From positions 4,340,001 to 4,404,000 of the forward strand of contig NZ_CP104900.1 of the NCBI RefSeq assembly GCF_025449215.1: a stretch of DNA of 64,000 bases, read 5' to 3'. The stretch is from Shewanella seohaensis (GTDB taxonomy: Bacteria > Pseudomonadota > Gammaproteobacteria > Enterobacterales > Shewanellaceae). The notes beneath the pieces were generated by a model. It made no database searches. It saw nothing but the letters and a program-made list of their open reading frames with translations, and had not been told where the DNA came from. The position numbers and the translations under genes were made by a program. Position 1 is the stretch's first letter. Each line of letters begins with the position of its first letter. This document shows positions 30,621 through 40,998 of the stretch, in pieces.

Positions 30621-33206
30621 TTAGAAGTTCATTGTCAGTTTAGTGTAGATATAACGTCCCATTGGGTTGTGTACAGAAATCACATAACCATAGAGGTCGG
30701 TATCGCCGTCACCAATCGCAAATGGTGGTTCTTCATCGAACACGTTGTTCACGCCTAATGTCAGCTTAAACATCTCGTTGAATCGGTAACTACCTGACAT
30801 ATCAACTAATAACTGCGCATCAACCATACGAGACTTGTTAGTTTCGAAGTCTAACACGCCGTCAAAGTCGATATCTGGAGTATCTTCGAACTCACCGATG
30901 TAGCTCAGGTTTACGTTGGCAGCGAAGTTATCCATGGTCCAATTCGTGGTGAGTAACCAGCGATGTTGTGGGAACTTGTACTCGCCAGTGTAATCGAGAC
31001 CGTCTTTTTCGAAGTTATGTAAGTAGCTGTACTCTAGGCCAAACTTCAAATCACCAAAGCTATCTAGCTCAAGACCATAGTGGGTTGACAGGTCAACACC
31101 CTGCACATCCTGCGAGCTTAAGTTGATAAAGCTTGAGTGAATAATGCTGATAGGACCTAAGGTTTGACCCGCTTGCGGTGCTAAACGCTCACACACTGTG
31201 CTGTTTTGATCGTTACAGTTTGCGGTGTAGATATCGCCCAATGGCTGCTTATCGATCTTGTTATCTTGAGTGATGCTGTAAACATCGAAACCGATATCAA
31301 ACTTCTGGCTTGGCGCCCAGATAAGTCCAAGGTTCCATGTTTCTGACTCTTCGGCATCCAACTCAGAGTTACCCTGGAATTCAGTGTTGTAGTCGAGCGC
31401 TTCACAATCCACACCATCGGCGGCGCAGCGATAAGTATCGATAAAGAAGCTACTTTCGCGTGATGGGCCTAAACCGATTTGTGCCAATGAAGGCGCGCGA
31501 AAACCCGTTGACCAAGAACCACGGCTCGTCAGCTCATCGGTGATGCCCCATTGGAACGCCACTTTAGGGTTAGTGGTTGAACCAAAATCGCTGTAGTGGT
31601 CGTAGCGACCCGCGAGTTGCAGCTCAAAGTTATCCGTGACAGGAATAGAGAACTCCACATAACCCGCGTATTGGTCACGGGATGCCGCAGCTGAAACCGC
31701 TTCGGTACCGAAAATCAGTCCACGTTGGAACTGTTCATCCGGCACGTCGCTGACACTTTCTTCACGGTATTCCACACCCGCAGCCATCATAATATCGCGA
31801 TCCGCCAGCGTGAACGCTTGGCCCGAAATGTTCGCCGCGTAAGACGTCATGCTCGATAAACCTTGGCGAACTAGGCTAGTGGTAATCGCATCGATCACAT
31901 CCTGCGAGTTCATGGTGCCGCCAAAGGGATTGTAGCGACCCGCATCAATTTCGGCTTGCAGGTAATCGGTTCTGACCCAACCTTGAGTACGATCGCCCGT
32001 TTGAGTCGATTCACTGCGGCCGCGTTGTACCGAGGCTTCCCAATCCCACTCTTTAATCGTGCCACGTAAACCCGCCACTAAACGCAGGGTGTCGGACTCG
32101 ATATCCCAACGACGAGCGCCCGCATCCACAGTACGGAAACGACCGATTTCAATATCTTTGCCCCAAGGATTATTTGGGTGAGTGCCAGGCACTGTTAAGG
32201 CAGCATCTTCATCCAAAGGTGTTGGCGCACCACCCGCAATTGAAGAGTTATGTTGCGCGGCTAACTCGAGGAAAGCGGTTAAATCGTCATTGAAATGGTA
32301 ATCGAATTGACCAATAGCCCCGATACGCTCAGCCTCAGGGATCACTAAGTTGTATGGACCATAGTCAAATAAACAGCTGCCGCTGGCCGTTGCACGATCG
32401 GGCGGACAGGATGGGTCGATAGTCTTCACACCATCGACATAAAAATAACCGGGGAAACCGCGTGAGGAACGGAAATCTTCACCACCGTAAGGGCTTTGAT
32501 CGGCTGTGCCAAAACGGCCCAAATCGGTTGCCGCTAAGGTATCGTTTTTAAAATAATCGAGAATAACCGACGCACTGCCCTTTTCGGACTTCACGCCCCA
32601 AACGACGCTTGCCGTGGTTTCATCGTAACCCGTACCCGGGGTGTCGCCGTAACCTAAGTTAACCTCAATCCCTTCGATGTCTTTTTTCAAGACGATGTTA
32701 ACTACACCCGCAATCGCATCGGAACCGTAAATCGCCGATGCACCATCTTTCAGAATATCAATGCGTTCAATCGCCGAAACCGGAATGTTGTTAATGTCGA
32801 CGAAGGAGTTAGTGATACCTTCGGCAAAGGCACTTGCCGCAACACGGCGACCGTTAATCAATACCAGAGTGGCGTCAGGGCCTAAGCCACGCAAACTGAT
32901 TGAAGCACCACCGTTGGCGGTCGAGTCTTGGCTGTTGCCACGGGTAGAGAAAGCGCCAGCACCGTTGGCAGGCATACGTTCGAGTAACTGCTGCAGGTTG
33001 TCAAAACCCATGTTGGCAATATCTTCTTTGCCAATGGATTGAATGGGTGACGGTCCCTCGATATCGGTGCGCTTAATACGAGAGCCCGTTACTTCAATGC
33101 GTTCAACTTTGTCAGCGCCGTTATCGGCTGCATAGCTAATACTCGGGGCAAATGCCATTGCGATCGCGATAGCACAAGCACTGGGTAGAATCTGAGGTCT
33201 TTTCAT
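30621..33206 (-). CDS. TonB-dependent outer-membrane receptor
   Basis: The 861-residue protein has a signal peptide (cleavage near SYA-AD) and a TonB-box-like VERIEVTGSRIKRTD. A plug domain carries ISLRGLGPDATLVLINGRRV and KDGASAIYGSDAIAGVVNIV, and a long barrel ends in KLTMNF with terminal Phe. The V(T)GSRIKR start and the length place it in the large Shewanella/Xanthomonas-type group, often used for peptides, sugars or unknown nutrients. No substrate can be named. An inverted repeat upstream (33267-33287) may be an operator. Confidence 0.9.
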   Translation of the reverse strand: MKRPQILPSACAIAIAMAFAPSISYAADNGADKVERIEVTGSRIKRTDIEGPSPIQSIGKEDIANMGFDNLQQLLERMPANGAGAFSTRGNSQDSTANGGASISLRGLGPDATLVLINGRRVAASAFAEGITNSFVDINNIPVSAIERIDILKDGASAIYGSDAIAGVVNIVLKKDIEGIEVNLGYGDTPGTGYDETTASVVWGVKSEKGSASVILDYFKNDTLAATDLGRFGTADQSPYGGEDFRSSRGFPGYFYVDGVKTIDPSCPPDRATASGSCLFDYGPYNLVIPEAERIGAIGQFDYHFNDDLTAFLELAAQHNSSIAGGAPTPLDEDAALTVPGTHPNNPWGKDIEIGRFRTVDAGARRWDIESDTLRLVAGLRGTIKEWDWEASVQRGRSESTQTGDRTQGWVRTDYLQAEIDAGRYNPFGGTMNSQDVIDAITTSLVRQGLSSMTSYAANISGQAFTLADRDIMMAAGVEYREESVSDVPDEQFQRGLIFGTEAVSAAASRDQYAGYVEFSIPVTDNFELQLAGRYDHYSDFGSTTNPKVAFQWGITDELTSRGSWSTGFRAPSLAQIGLGPSRESSFFIDTYRCAADGVDCEALDYNTEFQGNSELDAEESETWNLGLIWAPSQKFDIGFDVYSITQDNKIDKQPLGDIYTANCNDQNSTVCERLAPQAGQTLGPISIIHSSFINLSSQDVQGVDLSTHYGLELDSFGDLKFGLEYSYLHNFEKDGLDYTGEYKFPQHRWLLTTNWTMDNFAANVNLSYIGEFEDTPDIDFDGVLDFETNKSRMVDAQLLVDMSGSYRFNEMFKLTLGVNNVFDEEPPFAIGDGDTDLYGYVISVHNPMGRYIYTKLTMNF

Positions 33207-33266
33207 TTACATCCCCTAATCTTCACTTGTTAAATTTATTTTACTTTTATTAAACTAATTTTTAAC

Positions 33267-33287
33267 ACAACCAAGGTAATCGGTTGT
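33267..33287. promoter_or_regulatory. Inverted repeat upstream of the TonB-dependent receptor gene
   Basis: ACAACC-N9-GGTTGT is a perfect six-base inverted repeat about 60 bases upstream of the receptor start. It overlaps the area just downstream of a TTGACT -35-like hexamer on the minus strand. It is a candidate repressor operator; the regulator is unknown. Confidence 0.4.
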
Positions 33288-33405
33288 AAAACAAAGTCAA
33301 TGGGGGACTGTAAAAAGTTAAACTTTTGTTACTAATAAAAACCATGTATTTTCCTGCTGAGATCTCTCAAGATAGCGAAATGGAACATTGGCATTGAGGA
33401 AGAAC

Positions 33406-33948
33406 ATGCAAGAACAAACAATTCATGAAGCCCAATTTGAAGATAATTTAGGTTTGTACTGGTTACTCTCAGGGGCCGCTTACTTCACCTTAAGTATTGT
33501 TGGTATTCCCTTGTTATTACTTTGGTTTCCTATTGGGTTATGGGGGACTCGCCGCTACATCAGCAATATGAGCGCACGCTTAACCAGCAAAAAGCTGATC
33601 GTGCGCAGAGGCATATTAACTCGCACAGAAAATACGGTTCCCTTAGATAAAATTACCGATATCGCCCTCATTCAGGGGCCGATTATGCGCCTGATGGGAT
33701 TACATAAACTCACGGTTGAAACTGCAGGACAATCGGGGGCTGGCGCTTTAATTAGTCTGGTTGGTATAGTCAACGCCCCCGATTTTAGGGCGCAGATTTT
33801 GGAGCAAAAAGAACGCTTAAGTGAGGCACATACCACCAGCGAGACGAGCGCTCCCACAGAGGATAACGCCCTGTTGACCCAACTAGTGGAAATGACGGCA
33901 AGCTTAAAGCGCATCGAAGCCCTACTCGCCTCAAAATACAATTCTTAA
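33406..33948 (+). CDS. Membrane protein with bacterial PH-like (bPH2/YdbT) domain
   Basis: The protein of about 180 residues has two adjacent hydrophobic segments (LYWLLSGAAYFTLSIVGIPL and LLLWFPIGLW). A bPH2 domain follows: LTSKKLIVRRGILTRTENTVPLDKITDI, then LHKLTVETAG. The C-terminal polar tail is probably helical. The domain is common in small membrane proteins of unknown function. The frame is open to TTG 33388, but ATG 33406 has AGGAAG upstream and is preferred. Confidence 0.85.
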   Translation: MQEQTIHEAQFEDNLGLYWLLSGAAYFTLSIVGIPLLLLWFPIGLWGTRRYISNMSARLTSKKLIVRRGILTRTENTVPLDKITDIALIQGPIMRLMGLHKLTVETAGQSGAGALISLVGIVNAPDFRAQILEQKERLSEAHTTSETSAPTEDNALLTQLVEMTASLKRIEALLASKYNS

Positions 33949-34031
33949 CAGTTAACATCGCGACTTAACGACTTAGATAGCTCAGTATCGAGCAAACCAT
34001 TTCCAACGGATAAGGAAACACCCTGCGTATT

Positions 34032-35317
34032 ATGGCGACTTCTCAAGTAAAACCTCTCCCCATGAATTGGACAGCCCAACTGGCCCTCGGCATAAAAGCC
34101 ATGGGACCCGGTGTGTTAATGGCCGCAGCCGCGATTGGGGCTTCACATTTAGTGTCATCCACCCGCGCTGGCGCAGAATTTGGATGGCAACTCGCCTGGG
34201 TGATTTTGGGAGTAAACTTGCTGAAATACCCCTTCTTTGCCGCGGGTGCGCGATACACTGCCGCCACGGGAGAAAGCCTACTACATGGGTATCTTAAACA
34301 GGGCCGAGGTTACTTGTGGTTATTCACAGGCCTCAATGTGATTGCTTCCATCGCCAGCACCGCGGGGGTTTGCATGTTAACCGCCGCCATGCTCACCCAG
34401 TTTATCCCCTTACCTATTGATGTGTTGGCGTTATTGGTGCTGATAAGTTCGTTGTTGTTATTGATTTTAGGGCACTATTCATTGTTGGACAGGCTGACTA
34501 AGATCATCATGTTTGCCCTGACACTCACCACATTAATCGCCGTCGCCTTGGCATTAGATCATGTAAAACCGCTAGCAAGCCAGTTTGTCTCCCCCTCACC
34601 ATGGCAGTGGGCCCATGTGGGATTCTTGGTCGCCATGATGGGCTGGATGCCTGCACCTATTGAAGTCAGCGCTTGGAATTCGCTGTGGTTATTGGAAAAA
34701 CAAAAGACATCCCCCGTTACTCCCGCCCAAGCCATCTTAGACTTCAACTTAGGTTATCTAGTCACTGCTCTGTTAGCCGTGGTCTTTTTGGCCTTAGGTG
34801 CGCTGGTGATGCATGGCAGTGGTGAGCATTTTTCCGACTCTGGTGCCAAATTTGCGAACCAATTAATCAACTTATATAGCCAAGTCATGGGGGTGAAAGC
34901 CGCTATTTGATAGGCATAGTGGCGTTTTTATGTATTTTCAGCACCACTGTCACTGTCATCGATGGCTATAGCCGAACCTTGAACATGGGTTGGCAACTGC
35001 TCTCACGCGCAGCAGTCAGCGAAACCCAATCGGACAAACGCCTAACGGGCATCATGCTCAGCGTAAGCGCATTAGGATTATTGCTCATCCTGTTTTTCAA
35101 GGGCGCCCTGCTGCCACTGCTGGAGTTTGTGATGATTTTAGCCTTTATGACTACAGTAGTTTTTGCATGGCTAAACTATCGCTTAATGACTAGCACCCAA
35201 CTGCCAGAGGCTCATCGTTATGGCACCAAAATGAAATGCCTCTCATGGCTAGGATTAAGCTATTTGCTTATTTTTGCAGTGCTTTTTATTTACTGGTACT
35301 TCGTCATTCAAGCTTAA
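34032..35317 (+). pseudogene. Nramp-family transporter, frame broken
   Basis: One protein of about 428 residues with 11 hydrophobic segments results if one G is added to the run at 34889-34893 (MGGESRYLIGIVAF across the join). As read, the frames are 34032-34910 and 34907-35317. KAMGPGVLMAAAAIGASHLV at the start resembles Nramp TM1, where the metal-binding motif is DPGN. Here the sequence is GASHL at that place, so classic manganese/iron binding is doubtful. TMP-like MGWMPAPIEVSAWNS corresponds to TM6 (normally MPHN-like). It may be an Nramp-related transporter of another substrate. Confidence 0.82.
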
Positions 35318-35468
35318 TCTAACCCACAGCCGCTAAGCAGGAGAGCATTTCGCTCACAGTAACGGTGCGAGTATTTAGCAGTGAGATAGACTCACCTGCT
35401 TTTATTGCGCTTTGGGTATATAATGTCTGCTCTTAAACCAGACTGCGCAGCCGCGCCTAGAGATGACC

Positions 35469-35933
35469 ATGATTAACAATGATATTTTGCGCCGTTTGCG
35501 CTTCGTGTTTGATTTCAACAATGCCAAAATGATTAAGATCTTTGCCAAAGTTGGAAGAGAAGTGCCAACCGAAGAGATGATTAGTCTGCTGCGCAAAGAA
35601 GAGGAAGAAGGCTATAAGGCCTGTAACGACACGACCCTATGTCAGTTTTTAGATGGCCTTATAATCGAAAAACGTGGTTTACGCGAAGGGGCTGAAATCC
35701 CAAAACCAGTTTCAAAATTAAATAACAACTTAATCTTCAAAAAGTTACGTGTAGCTCTAGAAATGCGTGAAGAAGATATTGTGGCCACCTTAGCACTCGC
35801 CGAAGTGCAAATGTCTAAGTCTGAGTTAAGCGCACTGTTTCGCAACCCAGATCATAAAAACTTCAAAGCCTGTGGTGACCAAATCCTGCGTAACTTTATC
35901 CGTGGCTTATCACTAAAATATCGCGGTGTTTAA
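35469..35933 (+). CDS. DUF1456 (YehS-like) protein
   Basis: The protein of about 154 residues contains two related halves. Each begins NNDILRRLRFVFD / NNNLIFKKLRVALE and ends with an FKAC-D-LRNFI or YKAC-D-LCQFL stretch, the DUF1456 duplication. The start MINNDIL matches E. coli YehS best; ATG 35463, two codons upstream, is also possible. Cytoplasmic, function unknown. A terminator follows. Confidence 0.85.
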   Translation: MINNDILRRLRFVFDFNNAKMIKIFAKVGREVPTEEMISLLRKEEEEGYKACNDTTLCQFLDGLIIEKRGLREGAEIPKPVSKLNNNLIFKKLRVALEMREEDIVATLALAEVQMSKSELSALFRNPDHKNFKACGDQILRNFIRGLSLKYRGV

Positions 35934-35956
35934 TCTCCCAAATAGCTTAACCCCAG

Positions 35957-35986
35957 AAACGCAGCCTAGGCTGCGTTTTTTATTTT
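35957..35986 (+). terminator. DUF1456 gene terminator
   Basis: The stem ACGCAGCC / GGCTGCGT (TA between) is followed by TTTTTTATTTT. Confidence 0.85.
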
Positions 35987-36200
35987 AATAGCGCCTTAAA
36001 CAGCCATTTACACGGCAAAAGCATTTACAATCAATTAACAGAAGCATGTTTTAAACGGCCAGATTGTCGCCTGCTGCAAAAAAAGCCACAAATAGCGCAC
36101 GACACAGGCAACAAAGATCACATTTCATGATAACCTTACGTGACTTACCGCACGTCTCAAGCACGTACCGAACCATTAAACAATAACTCAAAGGTTACCC

Positions 36201-37889
36201 ATGGACGATAATAAACGCCCCCTCTATCTTCCGTTTGCAGGACCTGCCATTCTTGAAGCTCCCTTAATTAACAAGGGCAGTGCATTTTCGGAAGAAGAGC
36301 GTATTTTCTTTAACCTCGAAGGCTTAGTACCCTACGCCATTGAAACTATTGAAGAACAGGCTTCACGCGCCTACGATCAGTTCAGAAGTTTCAATAACGA
36401 TCTCGATAAGCACATCTATCTGCGCAACATTCAAGACACCAACGAAACCCTGTTTTATCGTTTAGTGCAAAACCACATCAGCGAAATGATGCCAATTATC
36501 TACACCCCGACGGTAGGTTTGGCCTGTGAGCGCTTCTCGAAAAACTATCGCCGTAACCGTGGTCTGTTCATCTCCTACCCGAATAAGGACAGAATCGACG
36601 ACATCCTCAATAACTCGACTCGCCAAAAAGTAAAAATCATCGTTGTGACCGACGGTGAGCGCATCTTAGGCTTAGGCGACCAAGGTATTGGCGGCATGGG
36701 GATCCCGATTGGTAAATTGTCGCTCTACACCAGCTGTGGTGGGATCAGCCCCGCATACACACTGCCAATTACCTTAGACGTAGGTACCGATAATCCACAG
36801 TTGCTGGAAGATCCTATGTACATGGGTTGGCGCCATCCACGTATTGGCGGCGAAGAGTATGCGGAGTTTATCGAAGCCTTTATGCAAGCCGTGCATGTAC
36901 GTTGGCCAGATACACTGATCCAATTCGAAGACTTTGCCCAAAAGAATGCGATGCCAATCCTTGAGCGTTATAAGGATCGCTACTGCTGCTTTAACGATGA
37001 CATTCAAGGCACCGCCGCCGTGACTGTGGGTTCATTACTCGCCGCCTGTAAAGCCGCGGGCACTGAGCTGAATAAACAGCGTATAGCCTTCCTAGGTGCC
37101 GGTAGCGCAGGCTGCGGTATTGCCGAAGCTATCGTTGCGCAAATGGTGTCTGAAGGTATCAGCGACGAGCAAGCCCGCAGCCAAGTCTGCATGGTTGACC
37201 GTTGGGGCCTGCTGCTCGACAACATGCCTAACCTGTTGCCATTCCAACAAAAATTGGCTCAAAAATGTGCCGATATAAGCAACTGGAATAACTTCAGCGA
37301 CAATATTTCACTGCTCGATGTGGTCAATAACGCTAAGCCAACGGTGCTGATTGGCGTATCGGGCGCACCGGGTCTGTTTACCGAAGAAATTGTTCGTGCA
37401 ATGCATAGCCACTGCGAACGTCCAATTATCTTCCCACTGTCAAACCCCACCAGCCGTGTTGAAGCGACGCCAAAAGACATTCTGCACTGGACGTCTGGCC
37501 AAGCCTTAGTGGCAACGGGTAGCCCGTTTGAACCTGTTGTTGTCGATGGCGAGACCTATGAAATCGCGCAATGTAACAACAGCTTTATCTTCCCAGGTAT
37601 TGGTTTAGGTGTACTCGCCTCGGGTGCTCGCCATGTCTCCGATGCGATGTTAATGGCATCGAGCCGCGCGCTCGCCGAATGCTCACCGTTAGCCATTAAT
37701 GGCTCAGGACCACTCCTGCCAAAACTGGAAGATATTCACTCAGTAAGTAAGCATATTGCGTTTGCCGTCGGTAAAGTGGCAATTGAGCAAGGATTATCCT
37801 TGCCTGCGAGTGATGAGCTGCTGATGCAATCTATCGAAGATAATTTCTGGAAGCCAGAGTACCGTCGTTATAAGCGTACGTCTTTCTAA
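36201..37889 (+). CDS. maeA: NAD-dependent malic enzyme
   Basis: Malic enzyme decarboxylates malate to pyruvate, reducing NAD. The 562-residue, large-form enzyme has [45 protein letters not shown] (divalent metal ligands) and the dinucleotide loop [13 protein letters not shown]. The length and the motif after the Rossmann loop fit the NAD-type MaeA/SfcA. It stands alone with a bidirectional terminator. The 200-base leader contains an ACGTG-N8-CACGT inverted repeat of unknown meaning. Confidence 0.95.
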   Translation: MDDNKRPLYLPFAGPAILEAPLINKGSAFSEEERIFFNLEGLVPYAIETIEEQASRAYDQFRSFNNDLDKHIYLRNIQDTNETLFYRLVQNHISEMMPIIYTPTVGLACERFSKNYRRNRGLFISYPNKDRIDDILNNSTRQKVKIIVVTDGERILGLGDQGIGGMGIPIGKLSLYTSCGGISPAYTLPITLDVGTDNPQLLEDPMYMGWRHPRIGGEEYAEFIEAFMQAVHVRWPDTLIQFEDFAQKNAMPILERYKDRYCCFNDDIQGTAAVTVGSLLAACKAAGTELNKQRIAFLGAGSAGCGIAEAIVAQMVSEGISDEQARSQVCMVDRWGLLLDNMPNLLPFQQKLAQKCADISNWNNFSDNISLLDVVNNAKPTVLIGVSGAPGLFTEEIVRAMHSHCERPIIFPLSNPTSRVEATPKDILHWTSGQALVATGSPFEPVVVDGETYEIAQCNNSFIFPGIGLGVLASGARHVSDAMLMASSRALAECSPLAINGSGPLLPKLEDIHSVSKHIAFAVGKVAIEQGLSLPASDELLMQSIEDNFWKPEYRRYKRTSF

Positions 37890-37904
37890 TATCAGACATT
37901 ATTC

Positions 37905-37938
37905 CAATAAAAAGCCCGTCAATCGACGGGCTTTTTAT
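37905..37938. terminator. Bidirectional terminator, maeA / DUF3069
   Basis: The stem AAGCCCGTC-aat-CGACGGGCTT has A- and T-runs on its flanks. Confidence 0.88.
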
Positions 37939-37955
37939 TGAGTCAAACTCACAGT

Positions 37956-38390
37956 TTAAGGCGCCATCACCTGTTTAAAGCTGTTGAGCATAGAACGGTC
38001 GGTACGCGCTTTCTTTAATTTACGCACACACTCTTTCAGTGACTCATCGGCTAAGCGACCAAAAATACCGTTGTACTCATTCTCATTGATGGCCTCATCG
38101 GTATCGGCCTGCTCAGAAATCTCCTGGGCGACACGGCTAAGTTGCAACCACGCATTGGCAATATAAAAACCATGGAACTCAGCCTGCGGCATTAAATTGC
38201 GCGCACTGGCGGGCAATGCTTCCCAAGCCGTGGCAAATTTGTCTTCGCGATCGAGTAACAACTCGGCGCATAAACCTTGGTAAGCCGCTAACAGGCTCTC
38301 TGGCATTTTTGCCATAGGTAGCACTTTATTGGCAACATTGTGGGAAATCCGCTCGGCGGTTTCACGATACTCAACTGATACTTCAGCCAT
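37956..38390 (-). CDS. DUF3069 protein
   Basis: The 144-residue, mostly helical cytoplasmic protein has no membrane segment. FATAWEALPASARNLMPQAEFHGFY and the acidic EISEQADTDEAINENEYNGIF match DUF3069, a small Shewanella/Vibrio-group family without known function. It is convergent with maeA. It lies 24 bases downstream of the PAP2 gene on the same strand and may be co-transcribed with it. Confidence 0.75.
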   Translation of the reverse strand: MAEVSVEYRETAERISHNVANKVLPMAKMPESLLAAYQGLCAELLLDREDKFATAWEALPASARNLMPQAEFHGFYIANAWLQLSRVAQEISEQADTDEAINENEYNGIFGRLADESLKECVRKLKKARTDRSMLNSFKQVMAP

Positions 38391-38414
38391 AATTACTCTC
38401 TTATCCTAAGCAGC

Positions 38415-38942
38415 TTAAAATTGGCCACTAATATATAAACCATAGACCCCATTATGGGCCAAAGGTGTCACTGTGATCCCTTTATAGGGCTCAGTAAAAT
38501 ACCAACCCGCCAGTGCGCCAATGGCTGCGCCTGCGAGCACATCTTCTAAATAGTGCTTATCACTCTCGACTCGGGTGTAGCCCACATAAGTCGCAGCAAG
38601 ATAGGCAGGCAGACCATATTGCCAGCCATAACGCTGCTGAATAAACGTGGCCGCCATAAAGCTGTCCGAGGTGTGCCCTGACGGAAAAGAATCATCACCA
38701 CTGCCATCGGGTCTATCCTTACTGACACCCAATTTAAGCCCTTCGACTATGACTCGGCTCGAGACGGCGGCCTTAAGTAATTGCCACGATCCCTCATTCC
38801 CATCCTCATAGAATAGGGTCGCGCCCAAAGCCGTCGCAGGCAGGAGTAGATGAACCACATCGCCCGAGGTTTCGATATCATCCGAGTTTGCCCAACTCGC
38901 TCCCGTAAACAGCAACAGGACGGCACAGAGTAATTTTTTCAA
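38415..38942 (-). CDS. PAP2-family phosphatase, exported
   Basis: The 175-residue protein has a signal peptide (MKKLLCAVLLLFTGASWANS) and all three PAP2 motifs: K70-x6-R77-P78 in KLGVSKDRP, PSGH at 87-90 and R124-x5-H130-x3-D134 in YTRVESDKHYLEDV. The histidines carry out phosphate transfer. Members act on lipid phosphates such as undecaprenyl pyrophosphate or phosphatidic acid; this short form probably acts in the periplasm. The substrate is not known. It probably forms a unit with the DUF3069 gene. Confidence 0.88.
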   Translation of the reverse strand: MKKLLCAVLLLFTGASWANSDDIETSGDVVHLLLPATALGATLFYEDGNEGSWQLLKAAVSSRVIVEGLKLGVSKDRPDGSGDDSFPSGHTSDSFMAATFIQQRYGWQYGLPAYLAATYVGYTRVESDKHYLEDVLAGAAIGALAGWYFTEPYKGITVTPLAHNGVYGLYISGQF

Positions 38943-39016
38943 GGGTTTTCCTTATTGGGTGAGATCCAAGGCGACGTTTATACCTTGATAGCGGAATGAA
39001 TGCAAAAATTGCAAAC

Positions 39017-39028
39017 TTTACATGTAAA
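39017..39028. promoter_or_regulatory. Palindrome upstream of the TPR-GGDEF gene
   Basis: TTTACATGTAAA is a perfect 12-base palindrome in the 156-base gap between the divergent PAP2 and GGDEF genes, 70 bases ahead of the GGDEF start. It is a candidate operator; the regulator is not identified. Confidence 0.35.
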
Positions 39029-39098
39029 CAAGACGTAAAAAGTTTATGCTAAGATAATGATTAGCTATCTGTTTCAGCGCTAACGGGAAACCTCATAC

Positions 39099-40997
39099 TT
39101 GCAACATTACCTTCGATATTTAGCCATTTGTCTTATGCTGTTAATAGGACCGCATAGGGTTGCTATTGCCGAAGAACAGACGCAAGTCGATCAGATTTTT
39201 GCATTATTCGATAGCGGTGAAGCCATGACCCGTGAATCTATCGAGCAAAACCTATCACTGCTGGAAAAGCTCATTTCGAGTGATGATGTCAAGCGCATCG
39301 AAAAACTGAATCTGCTTAAATGCTGGAATCTTCCCTCGGAGACCGAGGCAGACGTATCTCACTCACTCAATCATATTGAGCAGATTAAGATACAACTACC
39401 AGCTAACGCATCACCACATTTCATCACCGACTTAACCCTCTGCCATGCTTGGTTTTTACAACAAAAGGGTGATATTAATGGCGCCATGTCGGGTTATACC
39501 AAAAGTATTCAGAGCGCCTATGAACACGAAGATATAAAACTAATTGCCGATGCTCGCAGTCTGCGGGGAGCCTTATATTCCTACATTGGAGATTTTTCTG
39601 AGGCGCTGGACGATTTAGTGACCGCGCAGGGGTTGTACGAGTCCTTGAACTTAACGGGCTGGGCAAATATCAATTTAGCGGATATTGCCACCAGCTTTAG
39701 GCGTTATGGCGACCCTGAGAGTGCGATTAAATACTACAATAAACTCAAAGAGTTTTACTCCCAAAAAGGCAATAAGGAACAAGTTGCCAATGTCACTTCG
39801 GATATCGGTCTCGCGTTAGACGAACTCGGAGAGCACGAGCTGGCCATCGATAACTTCCGCTTTAGCTATCAGTATTTTAAAGAGCACAAATACCCTCTTA
39901 TTGCCGCGATCAACGCGACCAATATTGCCTATAGCCTTATTCAGTTAAATCGCCTCAATGAAGCCGAAAGCTATTTAAAGGAAGCGGCGCAGGAAATTAC
40001 CGACAAAGAACCCAGCGCCTACAGCTTTATGAAGCTATTTATGGCGAAAATTCGTTATCAACAGGGACGCTATCAAGAAGCGCTGGATGAACTCGCCGCC
40101 GCAGAAGTGTCATTCCGTGTGATGCACAATGATCGCGGCCTCATCCAACTATTACAGCTTAAAAGTGATATCCATGCGGCCATGGGCGATCTACCATCGG
40201 CCTACCAAGAGCTACAGCAATTTATCGCCTTGACGAAAAAGGTGGATGATAGCTCCTCTGCACACCAAACGACTGAATTAAAAGTAAAGTTTGATACTAG
40301 CTGGATCGAATCAGAAAACAAACGCTTGCTCGATAATCAAAAATTAAAAGAACAAGAGTTAGCACTACTCGAGAAAAATAAATCACTGCAACTTATCATC
40401 CTGCTGCTCACGGGCTTTATTTTGGCGATAGTGTCACTCTTTGCCTACAAGCAAGTACACCGTAACCGTCACCTACAGACCATAGCCTTAACAGATTATC
40501 TGACCCAATTGCCCAATCGCAGGCACATCTATGCCCAAGCTGAGCTGTATTTCCAGCAGGCGATCAAACAAAAAACACCATTCTCTGTGATCATTTTCGA
40601 TGCGGATCATTTTAAAAAGATTAACGATAATTTCGGTCATGAAATTGGTGACCAAGCCTTGCTGACCATAGCCCAAGCCAGCCAAGCATTAACCGCGGAC
40701 CGCAATCTCATCGGCCGAATTGGCGGTGAGGAGTTTTTAATCCTCTTACCCAATACCAACCCAGAGCGCGTTTGGGAGCTGGCACACGAGTTACAAACCT
40801 TAATCACTCGTTATGGTGCCATTAATTTGCCCGTAGAGTTAAAGTTAACTGTAAGTGCCGGAGTGGCTACTTTAAATACCGAATTAGGCAAACAAGATGA
40901 TAGCTTTGCGCGCTTGCTTAAGCGAGCAGATAACGCCCTTTACGACGCCAAAAACGCTGGGAGAAACTGCGTTAAAGCCGCAAAAACTGCCGACTAG
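39099..40997 (+). CDS. Diguanylate cyclase with periplasmic TPR repeats
   Basis: The 632-residue protein has a signal peptide (LAICLMLLIGPHRVAIAEEQ) and about 350 residues of TPR-type repeats (for example AIKYYNKLKEFYSQKGNKEQ). A coiled segment, a membrane helix (LIILLLTGFILAIVSLFAY) and a C-terminal GGDEF domain follow. LTDYLTQLPNRRHI, FDADHFKKINDNFGHEIGD and RIGGEEFLILLP (an active GGEEF) show a complete cyclase that makes cyclic di-GMP. The TPR part is expected in the periplasm as a protein-binding sensor. The start is TTG 39099. The stop lies one base from the end of the convergent next gene, with no room for a terminator. Confidence 0.92.
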   Translation: MQHYLRYLAICLMLLIGPHRVAIAEEQTQVDQIFALFDSGEAMTRESIEQNLSLLEKLISSDDVKRIEKLNLLKCWNLPSETEADVSHSLNHIEQIKIQLPANASPHFITDLTLCHAWFLQQKGDINGAMSGYTKSIQSAYEHEDIKLIADARSLRGALYSYIGDFSEALDDLVTAQGLYESLNLTGWANINLADIATSFRRYGDPESAIKYYNKLKEFYSQKGNKEQVANVTSDIGLALDELGEHELAIDNFRFSYQYFKEHKYPLIAAINATNIAYSLIQLNRLNEAESYLKEAAQEITDKEPSAYSFMKLFMAKIRYQQGRYQEALDELAAAEVSFRVMHNDRGLIQLLQLKSDIHAAMGDLPSAYQELQQFIALTKKVDDSSSAHQTTELKVKFDTSWIESENKRLLDNQKLKEQELALLEKNKSLQLIILLLTGFILAIVSLFAYKQVHRNRHLQTIALTDYLTQLPNRRHIYAQAELYFQQAIKQKTPFSVIIFDADHFKKINDNFGHEIGDQALLTIAQASQALTADRNLIGRIGGEEFLILLPNTNPERVWELAHELQTLITRYGAINLPVELKLTVSAGVATLNTELGKQDDSFARLLKRADNALYDAKNAGRNCVKAAKTAD

Positions 40998-40998
40998 C

